From: Sphingomonas sp. PP-CE-1G-424
GTDB taxonomy: Bacteria; Pseudomonadota; Alphaproteobacteria; Sphingomonadales; Sphingomonadaceae
Length of the DNA: 64,000 bases
Assembly (NCBI RefSeq): GCF_004341085.1
Contig: NZ_SLXW01000002.1
Location: forward strand, 868,001-932,000
Reading direction: 5' to 3'
In this document: positions 46,555-54,857 of the stretch, one piece after another
Layout: each line of letters opens with the position of its first letter
How positions within the stretch are numbered: position 1 is the first letter of the stretch
Notes under the pieces: generated by a model
Databases searched by the model: none
Seen by the model: only the letters and a program-made list of their open reading frames with translations
What the model was told of the DNA's origin: nothing
Translations under genes and position numbers: made by a program

Positions 46555-48357
46555 TCAGTGGTTGTCGCGGGGGAGGCCCATGGTCTGCGCGATGCGCTGG
46601 TACTTCTCGGCGCCTTCGAGGATCGCGCCGGTCTGCAACTGGCCGACGGTGGCGCGCTGGATTTCCTGCCACGGGGTCTGTGAGCCGGGATACGCATAGC
46701 CGCCCGCTGCGGTCAGTGTCCGGCGGCGTTCTGCGAGTTCGTCGGCCGAGATCAGCACGTCGGCGGTACCCTTGCCGAGATCGATGCGGACGCGGTCGCC
46801 GGTGCGGATCAGCGCGAGGCCGCCCATCGCCGCCGCTTCAGGGCTGGCGTTGAGGATCGATGGCGACCCCGACGTTCCCGACTGGCGCCCGTCGCCGATG
46901 CACGGCAGCGCATGGACGCCTTCGCGGATCAGATACGCGGGCGGTCGCATGTTGACGACCTCGGCCGCACCCGGATAGCCGATTGGGCCCGCGCCGCGCA
47001 TGAACAGCAACGTGTCGGTGGTGATCCCGAGCGAGGGATCGTCGATCCGGTGGTGATAATCCTCCGGCCCGTCGAAAACGACCGCAGGGCCTTCGAACGC
47101 CTCGGGATCATCGGGATTGCTGAGATAGCGTGCACGGAATTCCGGCGAGATCACGCTGGTCTTCATGATTGCGCTGTCGAACAGATTGCCGCGCAGCACG
47201 ATGAAGCCAGCGTCCTGGAGGAGCGGCGTCGCGAACGGGCGGATGACGCGCTCGTCCTCGATCGTCGCGTTGCGGCAATTGTCGCCCATCGTCTTGCCGT
47301 TGGCGGTCATCGCGTCTTCGTGGATCAAGCCCTGCTTCATCAGCTCGGCCACCACCGCGGGTACGCCGCCGGCATGATAATAATCCTCGCCGAGATATTC
47401 GCCGGCGGGCTGGAGGTTGACCATCAGCGGCACCTTGTGGCCGTGCGTCTGCCAGTCGTCGATCGGCAGGTCGACGCCGATATGGCGCGCGATCGCGGCC
47501 AGATGGATCGGTGCGTTGGTCGAACCGCCGATCGCGGAATTGACGACGATCGCGTTGTGGAACGCCTCCTTGGTCAGGATGTCGCTGGGCTTCAGGTCCT
47601 CGGCGACCATGTCAACGATGCGCTTGCCGGTGCGATAGGCGACCTCCTGGCGATCACGGTACGGCGCAGGGATCGCGGCCGAACCGGGCAACTGCATGCC
47701 GAGCGCCTCGGCGAGCGAGTTCATCGTCGTCGCGGTGCCCATCGTGTTGCAATAGCCGGTCGATGGCGCCGACGACGCGACGAGCTTGATGAAGCCCTCA
47801 TCGTCGATCGCGCCGGTCGCGAGCAGTTCGCGCGCCTTCCACACGATCGTGCCCGAGCCGGTCCGCTCGCCCTTGTGCCATCCGTTGAGCATCGGCCCGA
47901 CCGACAACGCGATCGCCGGAATGTTCACGGTCGCCGCCGCCATCAGGCAGGCCGGCGTGGTCTTGTCGCAGCCGATCGTCAGCACGACGCCGTCGAGCGG
48001 ATAGCCGTAGAGCACCTCGACCAGCGCCAGATAGGCGAGGTTGCGGTCGAGCCCGGCGGTCGGGCGCTTGCCGGTTTCTTGGATCGGGTGGACAGGGAAT
48101 TCGAGCGCGATGCCGCCGGCTTCACGGATGCCCTCCCGCAGACGTTCGGCGAGCACGAGATGGTGGCGGTTGCACGGCGACAGGTCGCTGCCGGTCTGCG
48201 CGATACCGATGATCGGCTTGCCCGAACGCAGTTCCTCGAGGCTAAGCCCGAAGTTCAGATAGCGCTCCAGATAGAGCGCGGTCATGTCGATGTTCTCGGG
48301 GTTGTCGAACCACGCGCGGCTCCGGAGCTTCTGGAGAGGGTTGGGCATGTCGGTCAT
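46555..48357 (-). CDS. IlvD/Edd-family aldonate dehydratase
   Basis: A 600-residue [Fe-S] dehydratase related to Edd, IlvD and the L-arabonate/D-xylonate dehydratases. Cluster cysteines appear in [23 protein letters not shown] and STGYCNTMG. The [20 protein letters not shown] start and [20 protein letters not shown] end favour the pentonate/hexonate branch rather than IlvD. It should turn an aldonic acid into its 2-keto-3-deoxy form. Next to mutarotase and sugar carriers on the same strand. Confidence 0.88.
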   Translation of the reverse strand: MTDMPNPLQKLRSRAWFDNPENIDMTALYLERYLNFGLSLEELRSGKPIIGIAQTGSDLSPCNRHHLVLAERLREGIREAGGIALEFPVHPIQETGKRPTAGLDRNLAYLALVEVLYGYPLDGVVLTIGCDKTTPACLMAAATVNIPAIALSVGPMLNGWHKGERTGSGTIVWKARELLATGAIDDEGFIKLVASSAPSTGYCNTMGTATTMNSLAEALGMQLPGSAAIPAPYRDRQEVAYRTGKRIVDMVAEDLKPSDILTKEAFHNAIVVNSAIGGSTNAPIHLAAIARHIGVDLPIDDWQTHGHKVPLMVNLQPAGEYLGEDYYHAGGVPAVVAELMKQGLIHEDAMTANGKTMGDNCRNATIEDERVIRPFATPLLQDAGFIVLRGNLFDSAIMKTSVISPEFRARYLSNPDDPEAFEGPAVVFDGPEDYHHRIDDPSLGITTDTLLFMRGAGPIGYPGAAEVVNMRPPAYLIREGVHALPCIGDGRQSGTSGSPSILNASPEAAAMGGLALIRTGDRVRIDLGKGTADVLISADELAERRRTLTAAGGYAYPGSQTPWQEIQRATVGQLQTGAILEGAEKYQRIAQTMGLPRDNH

Positions 48358-48381
48358 CGGGGGCTTTCTGGAGATCGGGTG

Positions 48382-49527
48382 TCAGCGGGCGACGGAAAGG
48401 CGGTAGATCATCGCGTGGTGATACGGCTTGCCCGGATCGACGCGCGCGGAGACGAAGTTCGGTTTGTTCGGGGCGTCCGGGAATTTCTGCGGTTCGAGCG
48501 CGATCCCGTCACCCATCCGGTAGAGATGGCCGTGCTTGCCGACGAACGTGCCGTCAAGGAAATTGCCGGTGTAGAACTGCACGCCGGGCTCCGTGGTGAG
48601 CACTTCGAGAACGCGGCCCGACGCCGGATCCTCGAGCCGCGCGGCCAGTTCCGGCTTGGCGGTCAGGCCCTTGTCCAGCGCGAAATTATGATCGTAGCCG
48701 TGGCCGTAGCGGATCTGCTGGTCGCGGCCGTCGCGGATGCCATCGCCGACGATGCGGCCGGCGCGGAAGTCGAACACCGTGCCGTCGACGGGTTGCAGGA
48801 CGCCGGTCGGGATCAGCTTGTCGTCGACCGGCGTGATCGCCTTGGCGGGGATCGTCAGGCGGTGGCCGTAAGTGCCGATCCGCGAGCCTTCGCCGCCGAG
48901 ATCGAAGATCCCGTGGTTGGTCATGTTGACGATCGTCGGCTTGTCGGTCTTCGCGTCATAGGCGATGCCGAGATTGCCGGCTTCGTCGAGCGTGTAGGTG
49001 ACGGTGACATCGAGGTTGCCGGGATAGCCGGAGTCGCCATCGGGGCTGCGATAGCCGAGCACGAGGGTCGCGGTCGGGCCGCTCTTCAACGAGAGCACTT
49101 TCCAAGCGACCTTGTCGAACCCCTTGCCGCCCCCGTGCAGCGAGTTGACCTTGTCGTTGAGCGGCAATTGATAGGCTTTGCCGTCGAGCGTGAAGCGGCC
49201 GCCGGCGATGCGGTTGGCGAAACGGCCGACGGTCACGCCGAAGAAATTGGGATGATCGACATAGGAGGCCAGGTCGTCATAGCCCAGCATGACGTCGGCG
49301 ATCTTGCCGCTGCGGTCCGGGCCCATCAGCGATTGCAGCGTCGCGCCGTAGGACAGGACGCGCGCCGAGACGCCGTGCGCGTTGCTGAGCGTGATCGCCT
49401 CGATCGCGGTGCCGTCCTGCAGCGTGCCCGCAGGCGAACGCTTCGCCTCCGCGGCGAACGCGGCCTGTGTCGGCATGATCGCCAGTAACGTTGCCACGAT
49501 GATCCCCGTCGTCCCCAATGCGCGCAT
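48382..49527 (-). CDS. Secreted aldose 1-epimerase (mutarotase)
   Basis: Interconverts alpha and beta forms of a free aldose. The 381-residue product has a signal peptide (about 1-24, ending AAFAAE), then NRIAGGRFTLDGKAYQLPLN, NSLHGGGKGFDK, and the catalytic His-Glu pair in NMTNHGIFDL and TTEPGVQFYTGNF. A periplasmic place fits sugars coming through an outer-membrane receptor. Starts at 49527, 49539 and 49644 are in frame; 49527 gives the best signal peptide. It ends 24 bases before the dehydratase. Confidence 0.9.
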   Translation of the reverse strand: MRALGTTGIIVATLLAIMPTQAAFAAEAKRSPAGTLQDGTAIEAITLSNAHGVSARVLSYGATLQSLMGPDRSGKIADVMLGYDDLASYVDHPNFFGVTVGRFANRIAGGRFTLDGKAYQLPLNDKVNSLHGGGKGFDKVAWKVLSLKSGPTATLVLGYRSPDGDSGYPGNLDVTVTYTLDEAGNLGIAYDAKTDKPTIVNMTNHGIFDLGGEGSRIGTYGHRLTIPAKAITPVDDKLIPTGVLQPVDGTVFDFRAGRIVGDGIRDGRDQQIRYGHGYDHNFALDKGLTAKPELAARLEDPASGRVLEVLTTEPGVQFYTGNFLDGTFVGKHGHLYRMGDGIALEPQKFPDAPNKPNFVSARVDPGKPYHHAMIYRLSVAR

Positions 49528-49568
49528 TTCGGTTCCCATCCTTAATCGTCCGACGCCGTTGACGCGCC

Positions 49569-49592
49569 TTGTCGGGGTATATAGTCCGACAA
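49569..49592. promoter_or_regulatory. Operator-like palindrome between mutarotase and FucP-type genes
   Basis: TTGTCGG, ten bases, CCGACAA: perfect seven-base arms spanning 24 bases, midway between two divergent starts (49527 and 49665). The inner part TAGTCCGACA recurs inverted at 51055-51064, before AraD1. This suits one regulator controlling both directions. Confidence 0.6.
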
Positions 49593-49664
49593 TATATTTC
49601 TGAGCAAGCCATGCGGTAAAAGACTGTCGATCGGTCGCCGACATGGCACGGAGGATGGACGATC

Positions 49665-51008
49665 ATGGCGATGCCGATACAACCGACACACGCACGACCT
49701 GCCGGGCAGGCTACCGCGCAGGCCGCGGGAGCGGGGGCGCAGGGCGCGGGGCCGAGTTATCGCTCGGCGCTGACGTTGCTCGCCAGCCTGTTCTTCATGT
49801 GGGGCTTCATCACGGTCATCAACAACACGCTGCTGCCGCACCTGCGCAGCGTGTTCGACCTGAGCTATACGCAGACCACGCTGATCGAGAGCGTCTGGTT
49901 CATCGCCTATTTCTTCGCGTCGATCCCGTCGGCCAAGCTGATCGAGCGGATCGGCTATCAGAAGTCGATGGTGTTCGGCCTCGCGCTGATGGCGGGCGGT
50001 GCGCTGTTGATGGTGCCGGCCGCGCGGATCCCGTCCTATGGCGTTACCCTCGTTGCTTTGTTCATCATCGCCAGCGGGATCACGCTGCTGCAGGTCGCCG
50101 CCAACCCCTATGTCGCGGTCGTCGGTCCGCCCGAGACCGCGTCGTCGCGGTTGAACCTGGTGCAGGCGTTCAACTCGGCGGGTGCGACGCTGGCACCGCT
50201 GTTCGGCGGCTATCTCATCCTCGGCCGTTCCACATCGGGCACGGCTGCGGCCGGATCGACCACGACGCTGACCGCCGCCGAGCGACTCGCGGATGCGCAG
50301 TCGGTGGTGTTGCCGTATCTGATCGTCGCGGGCTTCCTCGTCGTGCTCGCGGTGGTGATCGCGCGGTTCCCGTTGCCGGCGATGGGATCGTCGACGCAGC
50401 GCTCCGCCAAGGAGGCGCGCAAGGGCCTGTCGCTGTGGTCGCACCGCAACCTGGTGTTCGGCATCCCGGCGATCTTCATCTACCTGATCGCCGAGATCGG
50501 CGTCGCCAACCTGTTCATCAACTTCGTCAGCCAGCCGCAGATCGGCAATCTGAGCCACGAACAGGCGTCGCATTACCTGTTCATCCTGTGGGGCGGAATG
50601 ATGGTCGGCCGACTCGTCGGCAGCTATGTCATGCGCACGGTGCCCGCCGAACGCGTGCTCGCGATCGCCAGCATCGGCGCGTGCGTCGTCATGCTGATCG
50701 CCACCTTCACCACCGGCCATGTCGCGATGTGGGCGCTGATCTCGGTCGGGCTGTTCCACTCGATCATGTTCCCGACAATCTTCACGCTCGGCATCAAGGG
50801 CCTGGGACCGCTGACCGAGGAGGGCTCGGGGCTGTTGATCATGGCGATCGCCGGCGGTGCGCTGGTGATCGTGCAGGGCTGGCTGGCGGACACTTACGGC
50901 CTGCAGTCGTCGTTCCTACTGACCGCGGCGTGCGAACTCTATGTGCTGTTCTACGCGGTATGGGGCTCCAAGGTCACCGATCCGCTGCCCGATCAGACCG
51001 TCGCATAA
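49665..51008 (+). CDS. FucP-type sugar:proton symporter
   Basis: A 447-residue MFS carrier of the FucP/GluP branch (L-fucose, glucose, galactose, arabinose). Markers: FFMWGFITVINNTLLPHLRS near residue 43, GITLLQVAANPYVAVVGPPE near residue 138, SSRLNLVQAFNSAGATLAPL, and LIAEIGVANLFINFVSQPQI. The N-terminal 30 residues are a low-complexity extension. GGAGG precedes the ATG. Divergent from mutarotase across the palindrome. Confidence 0.9.
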   Translation: MAMPIQPTHARPAGQATAQAAGAGAQGAGPSYRSALTLLASLFFMWGFITVINNTLLPHLRSVFDLSYTQTTLIESVWFIAYFFASIPSAKLIERIGYQKSMVFGLALMAGGALLMVPAARIPSYGVTLVALFIIASGITLLQVAANPYVAVVGPPETASSRLNLVQAFNSAGATLAPLFGGYLILGRSTSGTAAAGSTTTLTAAERLADAQSVVLPYLIVAGFLVVLAVVIARFPLPAMGSSTQRSAKEARKGLSLWSHRNLVFGIPAIFIYLIAEIGVANLFINFVSQPQIGNLSHEQASHYLFILWGGMMVGRLVGSYVMRTVPAERVLAIASIGACVVMLIATFTTGHVAMWALISVGLFHSIMFPTIFTLGIKGLGPLTEEGSGLLIMAIAGGALVIVQGWLADTYGLQSSFLLTAACELYVLFYAVWGSKVTDPLPDQTVA

Positions 51009-51054
51009 TCGGCCGCATGACGACGCGGGCAGGGGGTACCGTTGCTCGCCGTCA

Positions 51055-51064
51055 TGTCGGACTA
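51055..51064. promoter_or_regulatory. Second copy of the TGTCGGACTA motif
   Basis: Ten bases identical (inverted) to the core of the palindrome at 49569-49592. It stands 133 bases before the AraD1 start; a weaker partner half (GCCGGA) follows. Consistent with a shared regulator. Confidence 0.4.
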
Positions 51065-51196
51065 TTCTGCCGGATGCACTTATACGATATATACGCCTCG
51101 ATCGTGCTTCCGGCTGGTCGAGGCGTTGGTGTATCTGACGACGAAATCGCGCCCTGGGTCGGTGCAATCCGTAACCGCCGGGTCCGTTAGGAGAGA

Positions 51197-52192
51197 ATGA
51201 TGACGTTACGTTTGCTGCAGCATGTCGGCGTCGATGGGACGCGCTCGGTAATCGCCGCGACCGCCGACGGGGCGGCTATCGTGAAGGGCGTCGACAGCGT
51301 CCGCGCGCTGGCCACCAAGGCGATCGCCGACGGCAGCGACCTCGCGGCGGCCGTGGCATCGTGCGGTACCGGTGCGACCATCGACATCGTGGCCGAACTG
51401 GCGGCTGGACGGATCATGTCGCCAATCGACCATGTCGATCCGGCGCATCTGATCATGACCGGCACCGGCCTGACGCATCTCGGCTCGGCCGAGGGGCGCG
51501 ACAAGATGCACCGCGCGGCGGCGGACGCGGTCAAGCAGACCGATTCGATGCGAATGTTCCTGGAAGGCGTCGAGGGCGGCAAGCCTGCACCCGGCCAGCG
51601 TGGCCAGCAGCCCGAATGGTTCTACAAGGGCGACGGCTCGGGGTTGGTCGCGCCGGGGGCCGCGCTGACGATGCCCGACTTCGCCGAGGATGGCGGTGAG
51701 GAGCCCGAGCTTGCCGGGATCTACCTGATCGGTCCCGACGGTACGCCGTTCCGGCTCGGGCTGTGCCTCGCCAACGAGTTCAGCGACCATGTGACCGAGC
51801 GGCACAATTATCTGTGGCTCGCGCATTCGAAGCTGCGGCAGGCGTCGCTCGGGCCCGAACTGCTGGTCGGCACGCCGCCCGAGCATATCGAGGGCGCGAG
51901 CCGCATCCACCGCGACGGCGCGCTGCTGTGGGAAAAGCCGTTCCTGTCGGGCGAGGCGAACATGTCGCACACGATCGCCAACCTTGAGGCGCATCATTTC
52001 AAATACGACCTGTTCCGCCGTCCCGGCGACGTCCACGTCCATTTCTTCGGCACCGCGACGCTGTCGTTCGCGGACGGCGTGACGACGCGCGAGGGCGACG
52101 TCTTCGAGATCGAGGCGGCACCGTTCACGCTGCCGCTGCGCAACACGCTGACCAAGGCCGCCGCACGGTCGCTGTCGGTCGTCACTCTCTAA
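51197..52192 (+). CDS. AraD1/GguC-type FAH-superfamily protein
   Basis: A 331-residue protein of the fumarylacetoacetate-hydrolase superfamily, of the type named AraD1 or GguC and found in sugar-acid clusters. It has PEWFYKGDGSGLVAPGAALT near residue 135, GLCLANEFSDHVTERHN near residue 190, and HFFGTATLSFADGV. It would act on a 2-keto-3-deoxy sugar acid, downstream of the IlvD/Edd enzyme. AGGAGAG precedes the ATG; the frame starts with two Met codons. Confidence 0.87.
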   Translation: MMTLRLLQHVGVDGTRSVIAATADGAAIVKGVDSVRALATKAIADGSDLAAAVASCGTGATIDIVAELAAGRIMSPIDHVDPAHLIMTGTGLTHLGSAEGRDKMHRAAADAVKQTDSMRMFLEGVEGGKPAPGQRGQQPEWFYKGDGSGLVAPGAALTMPDFAEDGGEEPELAGIYLIGPDGTPFRLGLCLANEFSDHVTERHNYLWLAHSKLRQASLGPELLVGTPPEHIEGASRIHRDGALLWEKPFLSGEANMSHTIANLEAHHFKYDLFRRPGDVHVHFFGTATLSFADGVTTREGDVFEIEAAPFTLPLRNTLTKAAARSLSVVTL

Positions 52193-52850
52193 GCTGCGTC
52201 CCACTACCCACGCTACGGTGCCCGGCTGACCGCGCATCGTAGCGTCAGTCGCGCATGTGGCTTTGCGTGGCCCGTGGATCGGTCTTGTCTGGCGGATCGA
52301 CAGTCATGGGACAACGAGTGCGTCGGATGGCCGTCACGCGCCGCGCACGTAGCGTCCTGACGCGTTCGAGACGGTTGCGCCACACGAGTGGGCCATACAC
52401 CATTGCCGGTATTTTCGCATATTGCGAGGCCGTGGAATCCTATTGCCTCGCGCTCGGCGCAGGCATGCTCTCGCCCGACCGATAGCGACGGCTGGAAATT
52501 CGTATCACCGGTAATAACGGCACAGCACAACATGTATGTGCTTGTTATGGCTTGCGTTATCAGGTTTGGGCGAATATTGCGCCGACCAGTTAAAAACGAA
52601 GAACTACTTGGCATAAAAATTGGAGGCGACGGTTCGGCATGCTTTGCCGGTTCGTCCGGCAGGAGACAATCCGGCGCGTTTCATCGTGCGATCGGTGATG
52701 ATTTCGGCTGTCGGCGGAACGCGTCGTCTGCAGGTGCGAACCTTCCGTCAGGATCGGGCTTCGAACACATTTTGCGGCGATCGAAAAGACCCGGTTGCAG
52801 CCGAACACAGGACAGGCAGGCCATCGTGCCAAGGACGAGAGAGGCTGGGC
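52193..52850. other. Gap of about 660 bases without a recognised gene
   Basis: A hairpin (ACGCTACG 52210-52217 with CGTAGCGT 52238-52245) lies just after AraD1 and may end its transcript. The stretch 52490-52625 is less G+C-rich. The frame of the next gene stays open back to 52620 but shows no domain. Nothing else was recognised. Confidence 0.5.
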
Positions 52851-53684
52851 ATGCAGAACATTGACAAGGCGACTGTCGAGGGATTCGGCGAGGAGTGGGC
52901 GGCGTTCGATCAGACGGCCATGTCGCACGAGGAATGGCAGCACCATTTCGATGGCTATTTCTCGCTGCTCGACTTTTCGCGTCTGCCTGCGAAGGCCGAG
53001 GGCTTCGATCTCGGGTGCGGCTCGGGCCGATGGGCGGCCGGAGTCGTGCCCAAAGTCGGTAAGCTGCACTGCATCGACCCCGCCGCCGCCGCGCTCGACG
53101 TCGCCCGGCGCCGCCTGAAAGACAGCACGAACTTCCAGTTCCATCTCGCGGATGCTGCAGCCATACCGCTCGCCGACGGGAGCCAGGATTTCGGGTACTC
53201 GCTGGGCGTGCTTCACCATATTCCCGATACGGCACAGGCCCTGAGGGACGCGGTTACCAAGCTGAAGCCCGGAGCGCCTTTCCTCACCTATTTATACTAC
53301 GCGTTCGATCAGCGACCCGCATGGTTCCGCGCGACCTGGAAAGCGTCGGATACGGTCCGGCGCGGCATATCGAAGCTTCCGATCGGTCCGCGCAAAGCCA
53401 TCACCTCGATGATCGCCGCCACCGTGTATTGGCCTGCCGCAAAAGTCGCGACCGTCGTCGACCGTCTGGGCGGGAACGTCGATGCGATTCCGCTGAGTTC
53501 CTATCGAAAATACAGCTTCTATACCATGCGGACCGACGCGCTCGATCGCTTCGGAACGCGACTGGAGCAGCGATTCTCCAAGGCCCAGATCCAGGCGATG
53601 ATGGAGGCCGCCGGCCTGGAAGATGTACGGTTCCGTGACGGCGTGCCGTACTGGGTAGCGATCGGTACCAAGAAGCACGTGTGA
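52851..53684 (+). CDS. SAM-dependent methyltransferase (class I)
   Basis: A 277-residue methyltransferase with motif I FDLGCGSGRWAAG (about 52-64), ADAAAIPLADGSQDFGYSLG and VLHHIPDTAQAL, typical of the Methyltransf_11/UbiE-like group. The middle part (about 150-215) is longer and basic, unlike ubiquinone enzymes. The substrate is unknown. ATG at 52851 follows GAGAGG. No neighbour within 500 bases gives a clue. Confidence 0.85.
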   Translation: MQNIDKATVEGFGEEWAAFDQTAMSHEEWQHHFDGYFSLLDFSRLPAKAEGFDLGCGSGRWAAGVVPKVGKLHCIDPAAAALDVARRRLKDSTNFQFHLADAAAIPLADGSQDFGYSLGVLHHIPDTAQALRDAVTKLKPGAPFLTYLYYAFDQRPAWFRATWKASDTVRRGISKLPIGPRKAITSMIAATVYWPAAKVATVVDRLGGNVDAIPLSSYRKYSFYTMRTDALDRFGTRLEQRFSKAQIQAMMEAAGLEDVRFRDGVPYWVAIGTKKHV

Positions 53685-54224
53685 CTAGCGCCGTCGTGAG
53701 CATGGACGATTATTCTCGCCGACCGTGTCGTCGTATCCGCGAACTCATTACGCATGCTCGTCATGGGTGCGTAGGGCGGCGGCAAGAGCGCTCTTGCCGC
53801 CGCCCAGAGGATCGGGGCGCGACGAGGGACGTCTAACTGTACGTTTCGGCTGGAGGTGCACGGCATCCGCAGGAAAATTGGTAAGCCCGCCGACTACATC
53901 ATCGATCCAATTAGCCCCAGCGGGAAGCGCTGACGAAACTGCGCCGATCAGGACGTGCGGGAATTCCGTTTGCCTGCCCCGGTCAGCCGCTTTGGTAAAC
54001 GCAGATTTTTCGCCGCCGGTTCGGGTGAGCATCGCCGCATTACCGTGCCCTAACCATTACCGTACCCCTTACGTGGGGGTATTGCCGCCGCTGTTGATGA
54101 GAATACCCCCAAAGGTTACCCCATCTATGGCAAGCTTGCTGGTTCCGGCGTGAGACAAAGACAGCAGCCGCAAGGAGGCGACACGAGCGCCTATATCATA
54201 GCGTGTGCAGCGCGGGATTGGAGT
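53685..54224. other. Gap with two palindromes and no gene
   Basis: About 540 bases. It holds the 32-base palindrome at 53774-53805 (own entry) and a weaker hairpin, GGGGGTATT (54075-54083) with AATACCCCC (54102-54110). Frames on both strands have no family features. Confidence 0.5.
53774..53805. terminator. Perfect 32-bp palindrome after the methyltransferase
   Basis: GGGCGGCGGCAAGAGC followed at once by its exact reverse complement, with no loop. In RNA this makes a very stable hairpin 90 bases after the methyltransferase stop. No T tract follows, so terminator, RNA stabiliser or protein site are all possible. Confidence 0.5.
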
Positions 54225-54300
54225 TGGTGGGCCCGGCAGGAATCGAACCCGCAACCTAGCCGTTATGAGCGGCCAGCTCTAACCGTTGAGCTACAGGCCC
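54225..54300 (-). tRNA. tRNA-Ile (anticodon CAT, lysidine type)
   Basis: A 76-base cloverleaf: acceptor GGGCCTG with CGGGCCC, short D arm GCTCAACGGTTAGAGC, anticodon loop CTCATAA, T arm GCGGG/CCTGC with TTCGATT loop, encoded CCA. A CAT anticodon can be Met or Ile; the GGGCCTG acceptor and short D loop resemble tRNA-Ile2, whose C34 is changed to lysidine by TilS. Confidence 0.85.
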
Positions 54301-54360
54301 CACCGGTGCCTGCGTTAGCGCAAGCGTCCAGCCCGCAAAAGAGCGCAAAGCAACAGACAC

Positions 54361-54394
54361 AAAGAAAAAGGGCGCTCCCGAAGGAACGCCCTTT
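54361..54394 (-). terminator. Intrinsic terminator of the ADNM lipoprotein gene
   Basis: On the minus strand AAAGGGCGTTCC, TTCG loop, GGAGCGCCCTTT, then TTCTTT. A stem with a stable tetraloop and T tail 43 bases after the stop at 54437: a textbook intrinsic terminator. Confidence 0.85.
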
Positions 54395-54436
54395 CCGACA
54401 CCAAAACTCTATCGAGCGCGAACGCCCGACAGGGTC

Positions 54437-54703
54437 TTAGTTCATGTTGTCGGTCTTTGCGTCGGCAGCGTCACGCACGTTGTCGGCCGCAGCGTTCATG
54501 TTGTCGGCTGCGTTCTCGAGAACGTCGGTTGCGACGCCGTTCGAGGTGTTGTCCGCCATGGCGTCCATGTTGTCAGCCTGCATTTCCATGTTGTCAGCCA
54601 GCATGTCCGCGTTGTTCTCAACGGCGGCGGCTTCTGGCGACTTGCTGCAGGCTGCGACGGACATCAGGCCGGCGGCAGCAGCGATCAGAACGATCTTCTT
54701 CAT
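54437..54703 (-). CDS. Small lipoprotein with repeated ADNM-type units
   Basis: An 88-residue protein with signal peptide and lipobox SVAAC (Cys25), then a helical, acidic tail made of variations of ADNM and NAAD (MLADNMEMQADNMDAMADNT and so on). The repeats fall about every seven residues, which suggests a coiled coil anchored to the outer membrane. Lpp-like spacing or a surface role is possible; function unknown. ATG at 54703; strong terminator downstream. Confidence 0.82.
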   Translation of the reverse strand: MKKIVLIAAAAGLMSVAACSKSPEAAAVENNADMLADNMEMQADNMDAMADNTSNGVATDVLENAADNMNAAADNVRDAADAKTDNMN

Positions 54704-54857
54704 TCGAATGCTCCCAAGCATAGTTTCACTCGCGGCCGACCCGATTGCCGTCGCGAAGTCACGTCAAATAGCGGACCCCGGCGGGGGGTCAATCCGCTAA
54801 ATTCATCTCTCCGCAAGGTTTGCGGCAGAACGATGACGTTTCGGTTGCAGCGACTGA

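Noticed and set aside
46912..49488. 858-codon open frame on the plus strand
   Set aside because: Antisense to the dehydratase and mutarotase, both clear from motifs; the translated sequence is the usual Arg/Val/Asp-rich shadow.
52620..52850. N-terminal extension of the methyltransferase
   Set aside because: No domain match and no good ribosome site; the ATG at 52851 has GAGAGG upstream and starts a normal methyltransferase.
53725..54153. 142-codon plus-strand frame after the methyltransferase
   Set aside because: It runs through the palindromes, has no ribosome site and no family features.
54225..54300. Elongator or initiator tRNA-Met reading of the CAT anticodon tRNA
   Set aside because: The acceptor stem, short D loop and T arm look like the tRNA-Ile2 type; initiator features (C1-A72 mismatch, three G-C pairs in the anticodon stem) are absent. 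Some doubt remains.
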